In this document: positions 8,216 to 15,857 of the stretch, piece by piece
Numbering within the stretch: the first letter of the stretch is position 1
Layout of the letters: each line of letters opens with the position of its first letter
DNA from: Curtobacterium sp. MCJR17_020
GTDB lineage: Bacteria; Actinomycetota; Actinomycetes; Actinomycetales; Microbacteriaceae
DNA length: 64,000 nt
Reading direction: 5' to 3'
NCBI RefSeq assembly: GCF_003234365.2
Contig: NZ_CP126261.1
Span: 1 to 64,000, forward strand
Position numbers and translations under genes: made by a program
The notes under the pieces: model-generated
What the model was told of the DNA's origin: nothing
Database searches by the model: none
The model's input: the letters and a program-made list of their open reading frames with translations, nothing else

Positions 8216-8449
8216 ATGCGCAAGGATTGGTGGATGCGTTGGAGCACAGGATACGAACCGGACGAGGACGGCACCATCGAGCACGCAGCCGTCGAAGCAC
8301 CATCGGCAGCAGCCGCCGTACACCGGCTACGGGACATCGTCGGAGCTGACACCGACGTCATCTACGTCGTCCCGGACACCACAACCCCGACACCAGTCGA
8401 GGACACCTACGCCGACATTCTCACCGACGATGAGCACCCGCGTCCCTAA
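8216..8449 (+). CDS. Hypothetical protein
   Basis: 77 residues from ATG 8216: an N-terminal WWMRWSTGYEPDEDGTIEH segment, a helix (AAAAVHRLRDIVGADTDVIY) and an acidic proline-rich tail. The pattern resembles small proteins that act on or mimic a binding partner, but no family is recognised. It is upstream of the MKYINY gene and its leader. Confidence 0.55.
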   Translation: MRKDWWMRWSTGYEPDEDGTIEHAAVEAPSAAAAVHRLRDIVGADTDVIYVVPDTTTPTPVEDTYADILTDDEHPRP

Positions 8450-8542
8450 CCGTCACGGTTCGGTTCGACACGTGGCAGCCGGTGAGCGCGGAACCCCATC
8501 ACCTGTCAGGGAGACCGCATCCCGGCCCGGGCACTGACCGGA

Positions 8543-8569
8543 GCCGCCTACCCCGGGCGGCCTTTTCTT
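8543..8569 (+). terminator. Hairpin with T-run in the leader of the MKYINY gene (possible attenuator)
   Basis: The stem GCCGCC/GGCGGC (8543-8548 with 8556-8561) closes a 7-nt loop and is followed by CTTTTCTT, an intrinsic-terminator shape, unusually placed only 15 nt before the start codon at 8584. It can end transcription before the gene or hide its ribosome-binding site. ANTAR proteins act on such leader hairpins, and two are encoded just upstream. An upstream partner hairpin might be GGGA/TCCC around 8512-8524. Confidence 0.55.
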
Positions 8570-8583
8570 CCGAGGAGTCAATC

Positions 8584-8898
8584 GTGAAGTACATCAACTA
8601 CGGCGGCTCCATCCGGGTGATGACCGCTGACACGATCGCTGACAAGGTGATCCGCTACGCCGCCGCACTCAACCGAGCCCGGCTCAGTGACATCGTCTCG
8701 GTGCCCACCGCAGACCTGTTCGGCACCACCGCCACAGTGCAGCTACTCCTTGCCCCAGCGATCGCTATCGCGCTCGAGCCCGCTCCGGACGACGAACTCG
8801 AACCCAACGACACCGCGCTCCTGAGCGAACTGGACCGCCGAACCGCAGCAGTCCTCTCCCCCGACACCGACACCAACACCCACGACTTCGGGCGATAG
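8584..8898 (+). CDS. Conserved hypothetical protein, MKYINY family copy 2
   Basis: 104 residues from GTG 8584, placed by the GAGGAG ribosome-binding site at 8572-8577 and by alignment with the paralogue at 1367, which starts at the same residue. Shared blocks are VIRYAAAL, SVPTADLFGTTATVQLLLAP, EPAPDDELEP and ELDRRT; the tails differ. The two copies are about 60 percent identical by eye. A terminator-like hairpin lies right upstream, so expression is probably controlled by antitermination or translation. Function unknown. Confidence 0.7.
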   Translation: MKYINYGGSIRVMTADTIADKVIRYAAALNRARLSDIVSVPTADLFGTTATVQLLLAPAIAIALEPAPDDELEPNDTALLSELDRRTAAVLSPDTDTNTHDFGR

Positions 8899-9134
8899 CC
8901 CGTGTCGCGCAGCCCAGCTCGTCGAGCCAATGCTCCGACTAACACCCCACGGCATAGCGCACGGCAGCGTCCCAGCGCCGGTCTGACGCAAGCCCGAATT
9001 CGATACGTACGCATCGTTCATGGCGGGAAAAGTACACTCTGCGGATAGTTTCTTGCGTGAACCATCGGGAGTATGGGACGGTCGACGCATCCCCGGGGAA
9101 CCCGGACACCACACCAGATGGAAGGGAGCGGGCG

Positions 9135-9293
9135 ATGCCACTCACCCCTAACCCGAGCACCACGAGGCTGTTCAGCCAGTTCACCGAAGTCCGCGAAGCA
9201 GCACACGCACGTGCCCTCATGATCGCAGGGACTGTCACCGGCACTGCCGCCCTGGCAGCAACCGGTGCTGCGGCCATCGCGTTCACACGGTGA
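9135..9293 (+). CDS. Small single-pass membrane protein
   Basis: 52 residues from ATG 9135 after an AAGGGAGCGGG ribosome-binding site. The N-terminal half is polar; residues 29-49 (LMIAGTVTGTAALAATGAAA) form one transmembrane helix. It is the first gene of a three-gene run in which each start overlaps the previous stop. Function unknown. Confidence 0.6.
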   Translation: MPLTPNPSTTRLFSQFTEVREAAHARALMIAGTVTGTAALAATGAAAIAFTR

Positions 9294-9397
9294 CTCCCAG
9301 CTCTCACGACGACCCGTTCGATGCGATCGAAACAGCATTGCCGGCGACGGAGCCGATCGATATGCGTCCGATCCTGGAACAGACAGGCCAGCACTGA
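9290..9397 (+). CDS. Very small hypothetical protein, translationally coupled
   Basis: GTG 9290 overlaps the previous TGA as GTGA; 35 residues, acidic (VTPSSHDDPFDAIETALPAT). It ends at TGA 9395-9397, which overlaps the next ATG. The only strong evidence for translation is the double overlap. Function unknown. Confidence 0.4.
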   Translation: MTPSSHDDPFDAIETALPATEPIDMRPILEQTGQH

Positions 9398-9576
9398 TGA
9401 TCACCACCTACCAGCCGCCCTATTCCCCCGACGCCGTGACCACGCACCTCCCCATCGGGCTGACCGACTCCGCCGTGATCGCCTCCTACGTGATCCGCCG
9501 GATCGACGACCCCACCCTGCTCGCGAGCCCGGCCGGGCCCCGATACGCGGACTTCTTCACAGAACCCGCGCAGTAA
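9397..9576 (+). CDS. Small hypothetical protein
   Basis: 59 residues from ATG 9397, overlapping the preceding stop (TGATG). It contains LPIGLTDSAVIASYVIRRID and ends RYADFFTEPAQ, similar in composition to small actinobacterial proteins of unknown role. It is the third gene of the overlapping set and is followed 41 bp later by a MarR gene on the same strand, possibly in the same transcript. Confidence 0.55.
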   Translation: MITTYQPPYSPDAVTTHLPIGLTDSAVIASYVIRRIDDPTLLASPAGPRYADFFTEPAQ

Positions 9577-9617
9577 TCTGGACCCCGCCCGCACGTTTCG
9601 AGAGAGCACCTGACCCG

Positions 9618-10139
9618 ATGCCGTTGACTGTTGTCCGTCACGAAGCCACGCACCTCTACGCTCGGGAACCCCGCACTCGGGAAGCGGAAGACGCGGTCAA
9701 CGCGCTCCTGCGCCTTCACCGCGCCGAGGAACAGGAAGTTGAGCACGCTCGACGGGCCAGCGGGTTGACGAAGAACGAGTTCGCCGCGATCCGGTACCTC
9801 GTGCAAGCAGAACGCGACGGCCGGCAGATCAGCCCGAAAGACCTCGCAGTCATGCTGAACGTCTCGAACGCGTCCGTGACCAAGATTGTCGACAACCTCG
9901 TCCGGAAAGGTGAGCTCCGCCGCGAGCCCCACCCCACCGACCGCCGAGCCATGCTCCTCCACCCCATCGACGGCAGCGCGGCGAAGATCGACCAGGCCTA
10001 CACCCGGTTCCACCAAGTCCTCGTCGAAGCCCTCGACCAGCTTCCCCCGGCAGACAACGCGCTCCTCGCCCGCCACCTCAACACCATCGCCACCACCCTC
10101 ACCAGCGACAACGAACCCGCCGTCGGCGGCCAGGCATAA
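9618..10139 (+). CDS. MarR-family transcriptional regulator
   Basis: 173 residues from ATG 9618. A winged helix-turn-helix is seen at about residues 50-120: LTKNEFAAIRYLVQAERDG, ISPKDLAVMLNVSNASVTKI, then the wing with the family signature DNLVRKGELRREPHPTDRRA. N- and C-terminal helices for dimerisation are present, so the protein looks complete. MarR proteins usually repress an efflux or oxidative-stress gene and respond to small aromatic ligands. The overlapping small genes upstream are the nearest possible targets. Confidence 0.85.
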   Translation: MPLTVVRHEATHLYAREPRTREAEDAVNALLRLHRAEEQEVEHARRASGLTKNEFAAIRYLVQAERDGRQISPKDLAVMLNVSNASVTKIVDNLVRKGELRREPHPTDRRAMLLHPIDGSAAKIDQAYTRFHQVLVEALDQLPPADNALLARHLNTIATTLTSDNEPAVGGQA

Positions 10140-10174
10140 CCACAGCGCCCCCACCGGACGATGTCCAGGACCCC

Positions 10175-10351
10175 ATGAAAAGCGACAGCGCTGTGACATC
10201 GGTGCCCGGTGAGCACGACCCGCTCCAGCAGCGAGAGCAGCTGACGGGGAACCCTTCGAAGGACCGCGCACTCCGGGAAAACTCAGCACTTGTGCGCACT
10301 CTTGGACTCAGCCAGCACGCTCTCCAGCGACTCCACGGCACCCGCCTCTAA
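10175..10351 (+). CDS. Hypothetical 58-residue protein
   Basis: ATG 10175 to TAA 10351. The protein is hydrophilic, Gln- and Leu-rich in its second half (ALVRTLGLSQHALQRLHG), which could be a helix. It follows the MarR gene by 35 bp on the same strand. No ribosome-binding site is obvious, so confidence is moderate. Confidence 0.4.
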   Translation: MKSDSAVTSVPGEHDPLQQREQLTGNPSKDRALRENSALVRTLGLSQHALQRLHGTRL

Positions 10352-10641
10352 CCCGCCACGGACACGACTCCCCCGCAACGCAGTGCCCGCTACGAGCGGT
10401 ATCGGGGCGTCATCAGCTCGGGAACAGGAAGGGTGGGGCCGCCGCATCAACCACCCTGGTTACCCTGATCGGATGGGAGCGGCAGCCCCCAGGCGCACAT
10501 GGTGAGGCACGCCCGGACGCGCGGCCCGATAGGCCAGCAGCGCCACCAGTCAAGGTAGTCCCGCACTGTCGCCTACGCCGCGCCGCGGGCACTCCGCTCG
10601 CCATCACGTGTCGTCCAACAGTTCGACGCCATGCCGCAACA
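10352..10641. other. No supported gene
   Basis: All long open frames lack starts with ribosome-binding sites and have the biased composition of noncoding GC-rich DNA. Confidence 0.4.
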
Positions 10642-10782
10642 ATGACCCACGAACTGGTCAACCGGTGCACAGTAGACGTCGTGGCGAGCCTGTTCGGGTC
10701 GGGACCGCCACCGAGGTGTCGGCACCGGTCCCCCCAACGGTGCCGGCACCTCTCCCACCGCAGACACACGGTACAAACCTAG
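10642..10782 (+). CDS. Possible small ORF related to the one at 11773-11862
   Basis: 46 residues from ATG 10642: MTHELVNRCTVDVVASLFGS then GPPPRC and an arginine-rich tail. The first 29 residues align with the short ORF at 11773 (shared NRC, FGS and PPPRC), and the DNA of the two regions aligns over about 95 bp. Either this is a conserved short peptide or the alignment reflects a duplicated noncoding or 5' gene segment. Confidence 0.3.
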   Translation: MTHELVNRCTVDVVASLFGSGPPPRCRHRSPQRCRHLSHRRHTVQT

Positions 10783-11417
10783 AACCACCACACGCGCTCG
10801 TGAGGAGCGTCAATCCCGTGCACTGCACGAGAACCAGGCCCGCGTGAGACAGAGCTTCCCTCCTCGAGTGCCTCGTCCTTCACAACCATTAACGATCCTG
10901 TTCGGCAACGTGCGGACCTGGGACGTGCGGGGCACCAACCCGACAACGACTCGGCTTCGAATGCTCCACGCAAGACGGGTCAGGGCGGCCCGTCCCGCTG
11001 CTCTTCGGGTGAGCGCGGGCCGGGCCGCTTCCCGGCCCACCGCAAACATCATCGAGCGCTATGCGTGACGACACGACCGGACAGGGACCAGGCGGCTTCC
11101 CCATCGCCGTGGTGCTGCGAGGGCGTCTGCCACTGGTTCGGGGGTGGGACAGACGCCCTCGCGCTACGACGCCGTCGGGTTCAACGCGATGGTCTTGACG
11201 AGGCCAGCCCGGTAACAGGGGGTCGGGCTCCCGCGGCTAGGGTCCGCAGGGCAACAAAACCGACCATACGTCACAGCACACCCCAACCTCTCAGGAAATC
11301 CGGGAACACCGCGACGCACCGCCTGATCCCGCGAAGAGACCCGATGCGGCACCCTTCGAGACCTCGAGTGAAGCCGCCTGATGAGGGATGCCGGCGCATC
11401 CGCGTACGTTGCCAGCC
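10783..11417. other. Gene-poor stretch with a long hairpin
   Basis: No confident gene. An 11-bp perfect inverted repeat (GAGGGCGTCTG at 11119-11129, complement at 11150-11160) could be a terminator or an RNA structure; it has no T-run. A short frame from ATG 11060 crosses it and is not credible as a gene. Confidence 0.4.
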
Positions 11418-11594
11418 ATGACCGAGAACCCCCCAACACCGGATGGCTCGACGAACGTTTCCGATGCCGACCGGGACCGCACCGCCGATCTGCCCGACGG
11501 CTCCCCTACCGGAAACGCCACAGAAGATCCCAACCAGAACAGCGACACCAACTCAGGCGGAGAACCCACCTCCCCGGAACAGGACGCATCATGA
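11418..11594 (+). CDS. Small acidic disordered protein
   Basis: 58 residues from ATG 11418, almost entirely D, E, N, T, S, P and G (for example DADRDRTADLPDGSPTGNAT), with no predicted fold. Its TGA overlaps the next gene's ATG (ATGA at 11591), which supports translation of both. Function unknown; such proteins occur near CsbD-like and stress genes. Confidence 0.5.
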   Translation: MTENPPTPDGSTNVSDADRDRTADLPDGSPTGNATEDPNQNSDTNSGGEPTSPEQDAS

Positions 11595-11713
11595 GCGACC
11601 CCGCACACCCCGATCACGACAAGCCTGCCGACGACGTCGCCAACCCGAAGGACGTCGACCCAATCGACGGCACCGACGAAAACGACCGCCCGGTCGACAA
11701 CCCCTCCGGCTGA
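11591..11713 (+). CDS. Small acidic disordered protein, coupled to the previous one
   Basis: 40 residues from ATG 11591: Asp/Pro-rich (PKDVDPIDGTDENDRPVD) and similar in style to its upstream neighbour, perhaps from a small duplication. Translational coupling through the ATGA overlap is the main evidence. Confidence 0.45.
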   Translation: MSDPAHPDHDKPADDVANPKDVDPIDGTDENDRPVDNPSG

Positions 11714-11772
11714 CCTACCGTCCCTACGCCCCGCGCCCACGCGAGATCAACCGGTACCCGCTGTATCGCGCC

Positions 11773-11862
11773 ATGCCGGGACACATCACTGAGCAATTGG
11801 GTAACCGGTGCGCTGTGGAGTTGGCGGGCGCGTTCGGGTCAGCACCGCCACCGAGGTGCTGA
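11773..11862 (+). CDS. Possible 29-residue ORF before a truncated MarR gene
   Basis: ATG 11773 to TGA 11862, containing TEQLGNRCAVELAGAFGSAP. It aligns with the start of the ORF at 10642. It may be a short peptide gene or the fused 5' end of a lost gene, because the MarR fragment that follows begins without its N-terminal helices. Confidence 0.3.
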   Translation: MPGHITEQLGNRCAVELAGAFGSAPPPRC

Positions 11863-11863
11863 C

Positions 11864-12163
11864 GTGCGTTCCTTGCCTCGCGCCTCCCGCATCGTGGCGC
11901 GGCTCGAGGCGGACGCGCTCATCACGAGATCCACCTGCAAGACCGATGGCCGAGCTGTCATCGTCACTTTGACACCTAAGGGCGAAGACGTCTTGAAGGC
12001 AGCCACGCCTCGTCACGACCGGCTCGTTCGAGAATTCCTCGTCGACGCCCTGTCCGCGGAGCATCTGGCACAGCTGCGCAACATCGCCTCGACCCTCGAA
12101 GTCCACCTCCACCCCGACATGGCGTCACCCGTAGATCGCCAACGCGTTGTGACCGCCACCTGA
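11864..12163 (+). pseudogene. Truncated MarR-family regulator
   Basis: About 99 residues. It begins in the recognition helix (LPRASRIVARLEADALITRS), continues through the wing (CKTDGRAVIVTLTPKGEDVL) and ends with the C-terminal dimerisation helices. The N-terminal dimerisation helix and first half of the DNA-binding domain are missing, so it cannot be a normal MarR protein. The break lies next to the duplicated 95-bp segment at 11770-11862, a likely rearrangement point. Confidence 0.6.
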
Positions 12164-12477
12164 GCGACCGTGTCTCGGGGCCCTGAGCGCGGAGAACAAC
12201 CGTGCCGGGGGGGTGTCATGGGTGCACGGTCGCAGACGTATACGCCAGAAGCGAGATGTCCCGGCTTTTTCGCATGTTCATCAGTGCTAGTCGGGCGACG
12301 TTGCCGCCGCTCGCGTCGTGTGAGACTCGGCGATGAGGGCCACCTTGCGAGCCGCACCCGCCGCTGAGCGATCACAAAACGCCACCAACAAGCGATAAAG
12401 CCCACACTCGGGGGGGGGGGAGCGGTCGTGGCCGGCGATCGTCCGGTGGACGACCGGCTTACGAGACAGACGTTGCG
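12164..12477. other. Gene-free stretch with an 11-base G-run
   Basis: No supported gene. A run of 11 G at 12410-12420 lies 58 bp past the stop of the TetX-like gene. It could affect transcript end formation or simply be a slippage-prone tract. Confidence 0.4.
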
Positions 12478-13617
12478 TCAGCTCGCGGCGTCCTCCGCGG
12501 TCCCGTTCAGCAGGTTCGCGAGTCCCTCGGGTGCGCGGGCGCCGAAGATGAGGTCGATGGTCTCGTGTGCGGCGATCGCTTCTTCCTCGGCGCGGGCGAA
12601 CATGACCTCCTCGTAGGCGGTGAGCGCGGCGTCGATGTCGTCCGGGTGGGCAACGATCGCCTCGGCGAGCTCGGCGCCGTCGAGCATCGCGGTGTTCGCG
12701 CCTTCGCCACCGGGGAGTGTGACGTGCGCTGCATCGCCGATGAGGGTCACGCCTGGGGTGTGCGGCCACCGGTGGTCGTCGGGGAGCTTGTAGATGCTCC
12801 GCAGCACGGGAGGCGTATCGGCATCTGCAATCAGCGCGACGAGCTCGGGCGCCCAGCCGTCGAACTCCGCGGCGATGCGCGCCTTGGTGCTTGCCGCGTC
12901 GGAGAAGTCGATGTCGTCGAACCAGCTGAGGGGTCTGCTCAAGATCACGTAAGTGTGGATGATCTCTCCCGCCTCGCGATGCGTAAGGAATCCTTTGCCT
13001 GGGATGAGGGCGTACATGGCGCCGTCGCCAGCAACCAGGGACGTCGTGCTGTGCCGTTCGTCGACGTCGTGGAGGAACGTGTCGATGTAGCTCATGCCCG
13101 CGTACACCGGCTTCTCGACGGAGACCAACGCTCGCACCTTCGACCACGTCCCCTCGGCGCCGACGAGCACGTCGCTGTGGGCGGTGGAGCCGTCCGTGAA
13201 GGTCAGCTCGTGGCGGCCGTCGCCGAGAGGGGCGACATCGCGGAGCTTCTTGCCCCACTGCACCGTGCCATCCGGGAGGGACTCGAGGAGGATCCGGCGG
13301 ATGTCGCCCCGTCGCGCCTCGGGACTTGCCATCGACCCGTCGTCGGGCAGGTCGGCCAAAAGCGTGGCGTTCCGATCGAGGACGCGTTGTCCTGCGCCGC
13401 CGACGTGGATGATCGACCGGTATTCGTTCATCAAGCCGGCCTCCTGGAGGGCGAGCTGCCCGTTGTGCTCGTGCAGGTCCAGCTGGCCGCCCTGGGAGCG
13501 GGCGCCGGCGTCGGCGTCTGCCTCGAACACAGTGACGTCGATGCCATGCAGGTGCAGGACCCGGGCAAGGGTGAGGCCGCCGAGCCCGGCGCCGACGATG
13601 CTGACTGAAGGAGTCAT
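12478..13617 (-). CDS. TetX-like FAD-dependent monooxygenase
   Basis: 379 residues from ATG 13617, ribosome-binding site AAAGG. FAD-binding motifs are complete: SVSIVGAGLGGLTLARVL near the N-terminus and TLIGDAAHVTLPGGEGANTA at about 290-310. The stretch GGQLDLHEHNGQLALQEAGL and the later RGDIRRILLESLPDGTVQW match the TetX tetracycline-inactivating subgroup closely, rather than general aromatic hydroxylases. TetX enzymes hydroxylate tetracyclines using NADPH and oxygen; other members act on other substrates, so resistance is not proven. It is divergent from a TetR gene with palindromic operators between, a classic drug-inducible arrangement. Confidence 0.85.
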   Translation of the reverse strand: MTPSVSIVGAGLGGLTLARVLHLHGIDVTVFEADADAGARSQGGQLDLHEHNGQLALQEAGLMNEYRSIIHVGGAGQRVLDRNATLLADLPDDGSMASPEARRGDIRRILLESLPDGTVQWGKKLRDVAPLGDGRHELTFTDGSTAHSDVLVGAEGTWSKVRALVSVEKPVYAGMSYIDTFLHDVDERHSTTSLVAGDGAMYALIPGKGFLTHREAGEIIHTYVILSRPLSWFDDIDFSDAASTKARIAAEFDGWAPELVALIADADTPPVLRSIYKLPDDHRWPHTPGVTLIGDAAHVTLPGGEGANTAMLDGAELAEAIVAHPDDIDAALTAYEEVMFARAEEEAIAAHETIDLIFGARAPEGLANLLNGTAEDAAS

Positions 13618-13636
13618 GGTGTGCCTTTCTTCGAAG

Positions 13637-13676
13637 TTGGACCGTTGGTCCAATCGAAGTGTGGACCGACGGTCCA
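13637..13676. promoter_or_regulatory. Two palindromic TetR operators
   Basis: The sites TTGGACCGTTGGTCCAA (13637-13653) and TGGACCGACGGTCCA (13662-13676) are perfect palindromes around a 3-nt centre, and their centres are 24 bp apart (about two helical turns). They fill the intergenic region between the monooxygenase and the TetR gene, so the TetR protein probably represses both. Confidence 0.85.
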
Positions 13677-13695
13677 CTTGTGTCAAGATGGGCAC

Positions 13696-14448
13696 ATGAC
13701 GAACCCGGCGCCCCGCATCCGCAAGCGCGTCGATGCCCTCTCCCGCGAGCAGATCGTGCAGGCGACGATCCGGCTGCTCGACTCATCCGGTGAGAGCGCG
13801 CTGACCGTCCGGGCGCTCACCGAGCATCTCTCGACCGGCCGTGGCGCGATCTACCACTACGTCACGGGCAAGGAGGAGCTCCTCGAGGCCGCAACGGACG
13901 GCATCATCAGCGCGGCGCTCGAGAGCACCGCGAACGTTCTAGGCCCTCGCGAATCGCTCCGACACCTCGCCCTCGCCGTGTTTGATGCCCTCACCGAGCA
14001 CCGCTGGGTAGGGAAGCAGCTGGCGCGGGAGCCACGACAGCCTGCCGTCCTCCGCATTTGGAAGGGCATCGGAGCCGGCCTCGGGCGCTTGGGAGTGTCT
14101 GGCAGCGCCAGCGCTGATGCGGGAGCGGCGCTCATGAACTACCTGCTCGGAGCGGCGGCGCAGAACGCAGCCGCCTCTCACCACTTGCTCTCCGACAGCG
14201 ACAGGCAAGCATACCTGGAGGCATTCGCGGCCGAGCTGACCCGCAGCGACTCTGATGCCGTCTCTGAGCAGACTGCCGCGGCCCTCGTGGAGCATGACGA
14301 CCGTGAGCAGTTTGTCAACGGCCTGAACATCTTCCTCGCCGGCATCGAGGCCGGCGGGGGGTACCAGCGTGCGTCTGTCCCTCAACCCACTGCGATAGAG
14401 GTTCAGCGCGGAACGCAAGCGCGTCGGGCAGGGCTCAGCGTCCGATGA
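13696..14448 (+). CDS. TetR-family repressor, divergent from the TetX-like gene
   Basis: 250 residues from ATG 13696. The helix-turn-helix (ALTVRALTEHLSTGRGAIYH, then YVTGKEELLEAA) is at about residues 35-65; a TetR-class C-terminal ligand domain follows (AALMNYLLGAAAQNAAASHH). It is slightly longer than usual because of a C-terminal tail (VQRGTQARRAGLSVR) that may be a read-on produced by the adjacent IS30 insertion: the element's inverted repeat begins 20 bp after the stop. It should bind the palindromes at 13637-13676. Confidence 0.85.
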   Translation: MTNPAPRIRKRVDALSREQIVQATIRLLDSSGESALTVRALTEHLSTGRGAIYHYVTGKEELLEAATDGIISAALESTANVLGPRESLRHLALAVFDALTEHRWVGKQLAREPRQPAVLRIWKGIGAGLGRLGVSGSASADAGAALMNYLLGAAAQNAAASHHLLSDSDRQAYLEAFAAELTRSDSDAVSEQTAAALVEHDDREQFVNGLNIFLAGIEAGGGYQRASVPQPTAIEVQRGTQARRAGLSVR

Positions 14449-14467
14449 CAGATCCTCGGGTTCAGCT

Positions 14468-15679
14468 GGTCGTTGCAACACCACCGTGATTGGGAGTGTT
14501 GCAGATGGGATCCAGGCTGGAGCAGCGTGCACGGGAGGCACGATTCTGGGAGCTACTCGGACAGGGCATGAGCAGGCCGGCCGCTTGCGATGCTGTCGGC
14601 GTGCATCCACGTCAGGGATACCGATGGTTCAAAGCCGCTCGAGGGAAGAACCCGTTCGAGCGATCAGCTCGTTCTGGCCGGTACTTGAGCGAGGAGGAAC
14701 GGCTCCGGATCGCTGATCTCCGCCTCGCCGGCGCAGGCGTCCGCCGGATCGCGGCAGAGCTCGGTCGCGCGCCCTCGACCATCAGCAGGGAGCTCACTCG
14801 GAACAGCTCACGCACCGGCGGATACCGGCCGTATGCGGCTCAGAAGCGATGCCGGGAGCGGGCTCGACGGCCGAAGCCCCGGAAGCTGGACCGGGTCGAG
14901 CTCGCCCTGCAGGTCGAGCTGCGGTTGGTGCGGAACTGGTCCCCGGAGCAGATCCGTGATGACCTGGCCAGGACGTTCCCGAACCGGCCGGAGATGCACG
15001 TGTCCCACGAGACGATCTACCAGTCCCTGTTCGTCCAGGGCCGCGGCCACCTGCGCGCTGACCTGCACAAACACCTCCGCACCGGCCGTGCCATCCGCCG
15101 GCATCGGGGTGAGCCGAGGCGGGCGTCGTGGTCGAAGATCCGCGACATGATCCTGATCAGCGAACGCCCGTCGAAGCCGACGACCGGGCTGTTCCTGGCC
15201 ACTGGGAAGGGGACTTGATCGTCGGGATCAACGCCAGGAGCGCAATCGGCACCCTCGTCGAACGCACCACCCGGTACGTGATGCTCCAGCACCTGCCGAA
15301 CGGGCACAGCGCTGACGCGGTCCGCGACGCGATGATCCCCACCATCCAGACCCTGCCCGAGCATCTGCGGCGCTCGTTGACGTGGGATCAGGGCACGGAG
15401 CTTGCTCGACACAAGGACATCACTCTCTCCACGGACCTCGCGATCTACTTCTGCGACCCGCACAAGCCCTGGCAGCGCGGCTCGAACGAGAACACCAACG
15501 GCCTGCTCCGGCAGTACTTCCCGAAGTCCACCGACCTCAGCGTCCACAGCCCGGAACGGCTCCTGGAAGTCGCTGCTGAACTCAACGGACGACCCCGCAA
15601 AACGCTCGGCTACCGCACCCCGGCAGAAGCATTCGAAGAGCTACTCTCGGACCCGAAACATCCACCCGTTGCAACGACC
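14468..15679 (+). mobile_element. IS30-family insertion sequence
   Basis: A transposase gene is bounded by 12-bp perfect inverted repeats, GGTCGTTGCAAC (14468-14479) and GTTGCAACGACC (15668-15679); total about 1.2 kb. The true ends may extend a few bases outward. No clear target-site duplication was found by eye. The transposase frame is broken (see below), so the copy is probably immobile alone. Confidence 0.8.
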
Positions 15680-15685
15680 CATTGA
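14505..15685 (+). pseudogene. IS30-family transposase, frameshifted
   Basis: The first frame runs from ATG 14505 through the IS30 helix-turn-helix (IADLRLAGAGVRRIAAELGR, STISRELTRN) and the middle region (SPEQIRDDLA, HVSHETIYQSLF). Near 15165 the match moves one base back into a second frame, which carries the DDE catalytic core: GHWEGDLIVG (first D), LTWDQGTELA (second D) and SNENTNGLLRQYFPKSTD (E), ending LGYRTPAEAFEELL. IS30 elements are not known to use programmed frameshifting and there is no slippery site, so a one-base deletion is likely. Confidence 0.85.
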
Positions 15686-15716
15686 AACCGCCATCGTTCA
15701 CCGGTCACACCGACAC

Positions 15717-15824
15717 TCAACCCGCCATGCCCTCATTGACGGAGGCTCGCGTTAGGGTCGCACGTCGGCGTCTTAGGAACGCATGCACCATTGCGGGGCC
15801 GCCGGCAACGAAGGGGGCAACATG
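15717..15824 (-). pseudogene. Probable displaced 3' end of the recombinase-partner gene
   Basis: Minus-strand frame beyond the IS3 element: HVAPFVAGGPAMVHAFLRRR then RATLTRASVNEGMAG and a TGA (15719-15717). It begins exactly where the IS3 right end stops and would supply a natural C-terminus for the gene at 17054-18061 (which reads KHGVAP up to the element). This reconstruction is inference. Confidence 0.45.
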
Positions 15825-15857
15825 TGGGACTGCTGCAGGTTCGGTTGACTCGTTCGT

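Noticed and set aside
12287..13786. Arg/His-rich 499-codon frame over the TetX-like gene
   Set aside because: It is an out-of-frame shadow; composition is that of noncoding GC-rich frames and the FAD enzyme is clear in the correct frame.
14505..15685. Programmed frameshifting in the IS30 transposase
   Set aside because: No slippery sequence at the shift point and the family normally uses a single frame; a one-base deletion is simpler.
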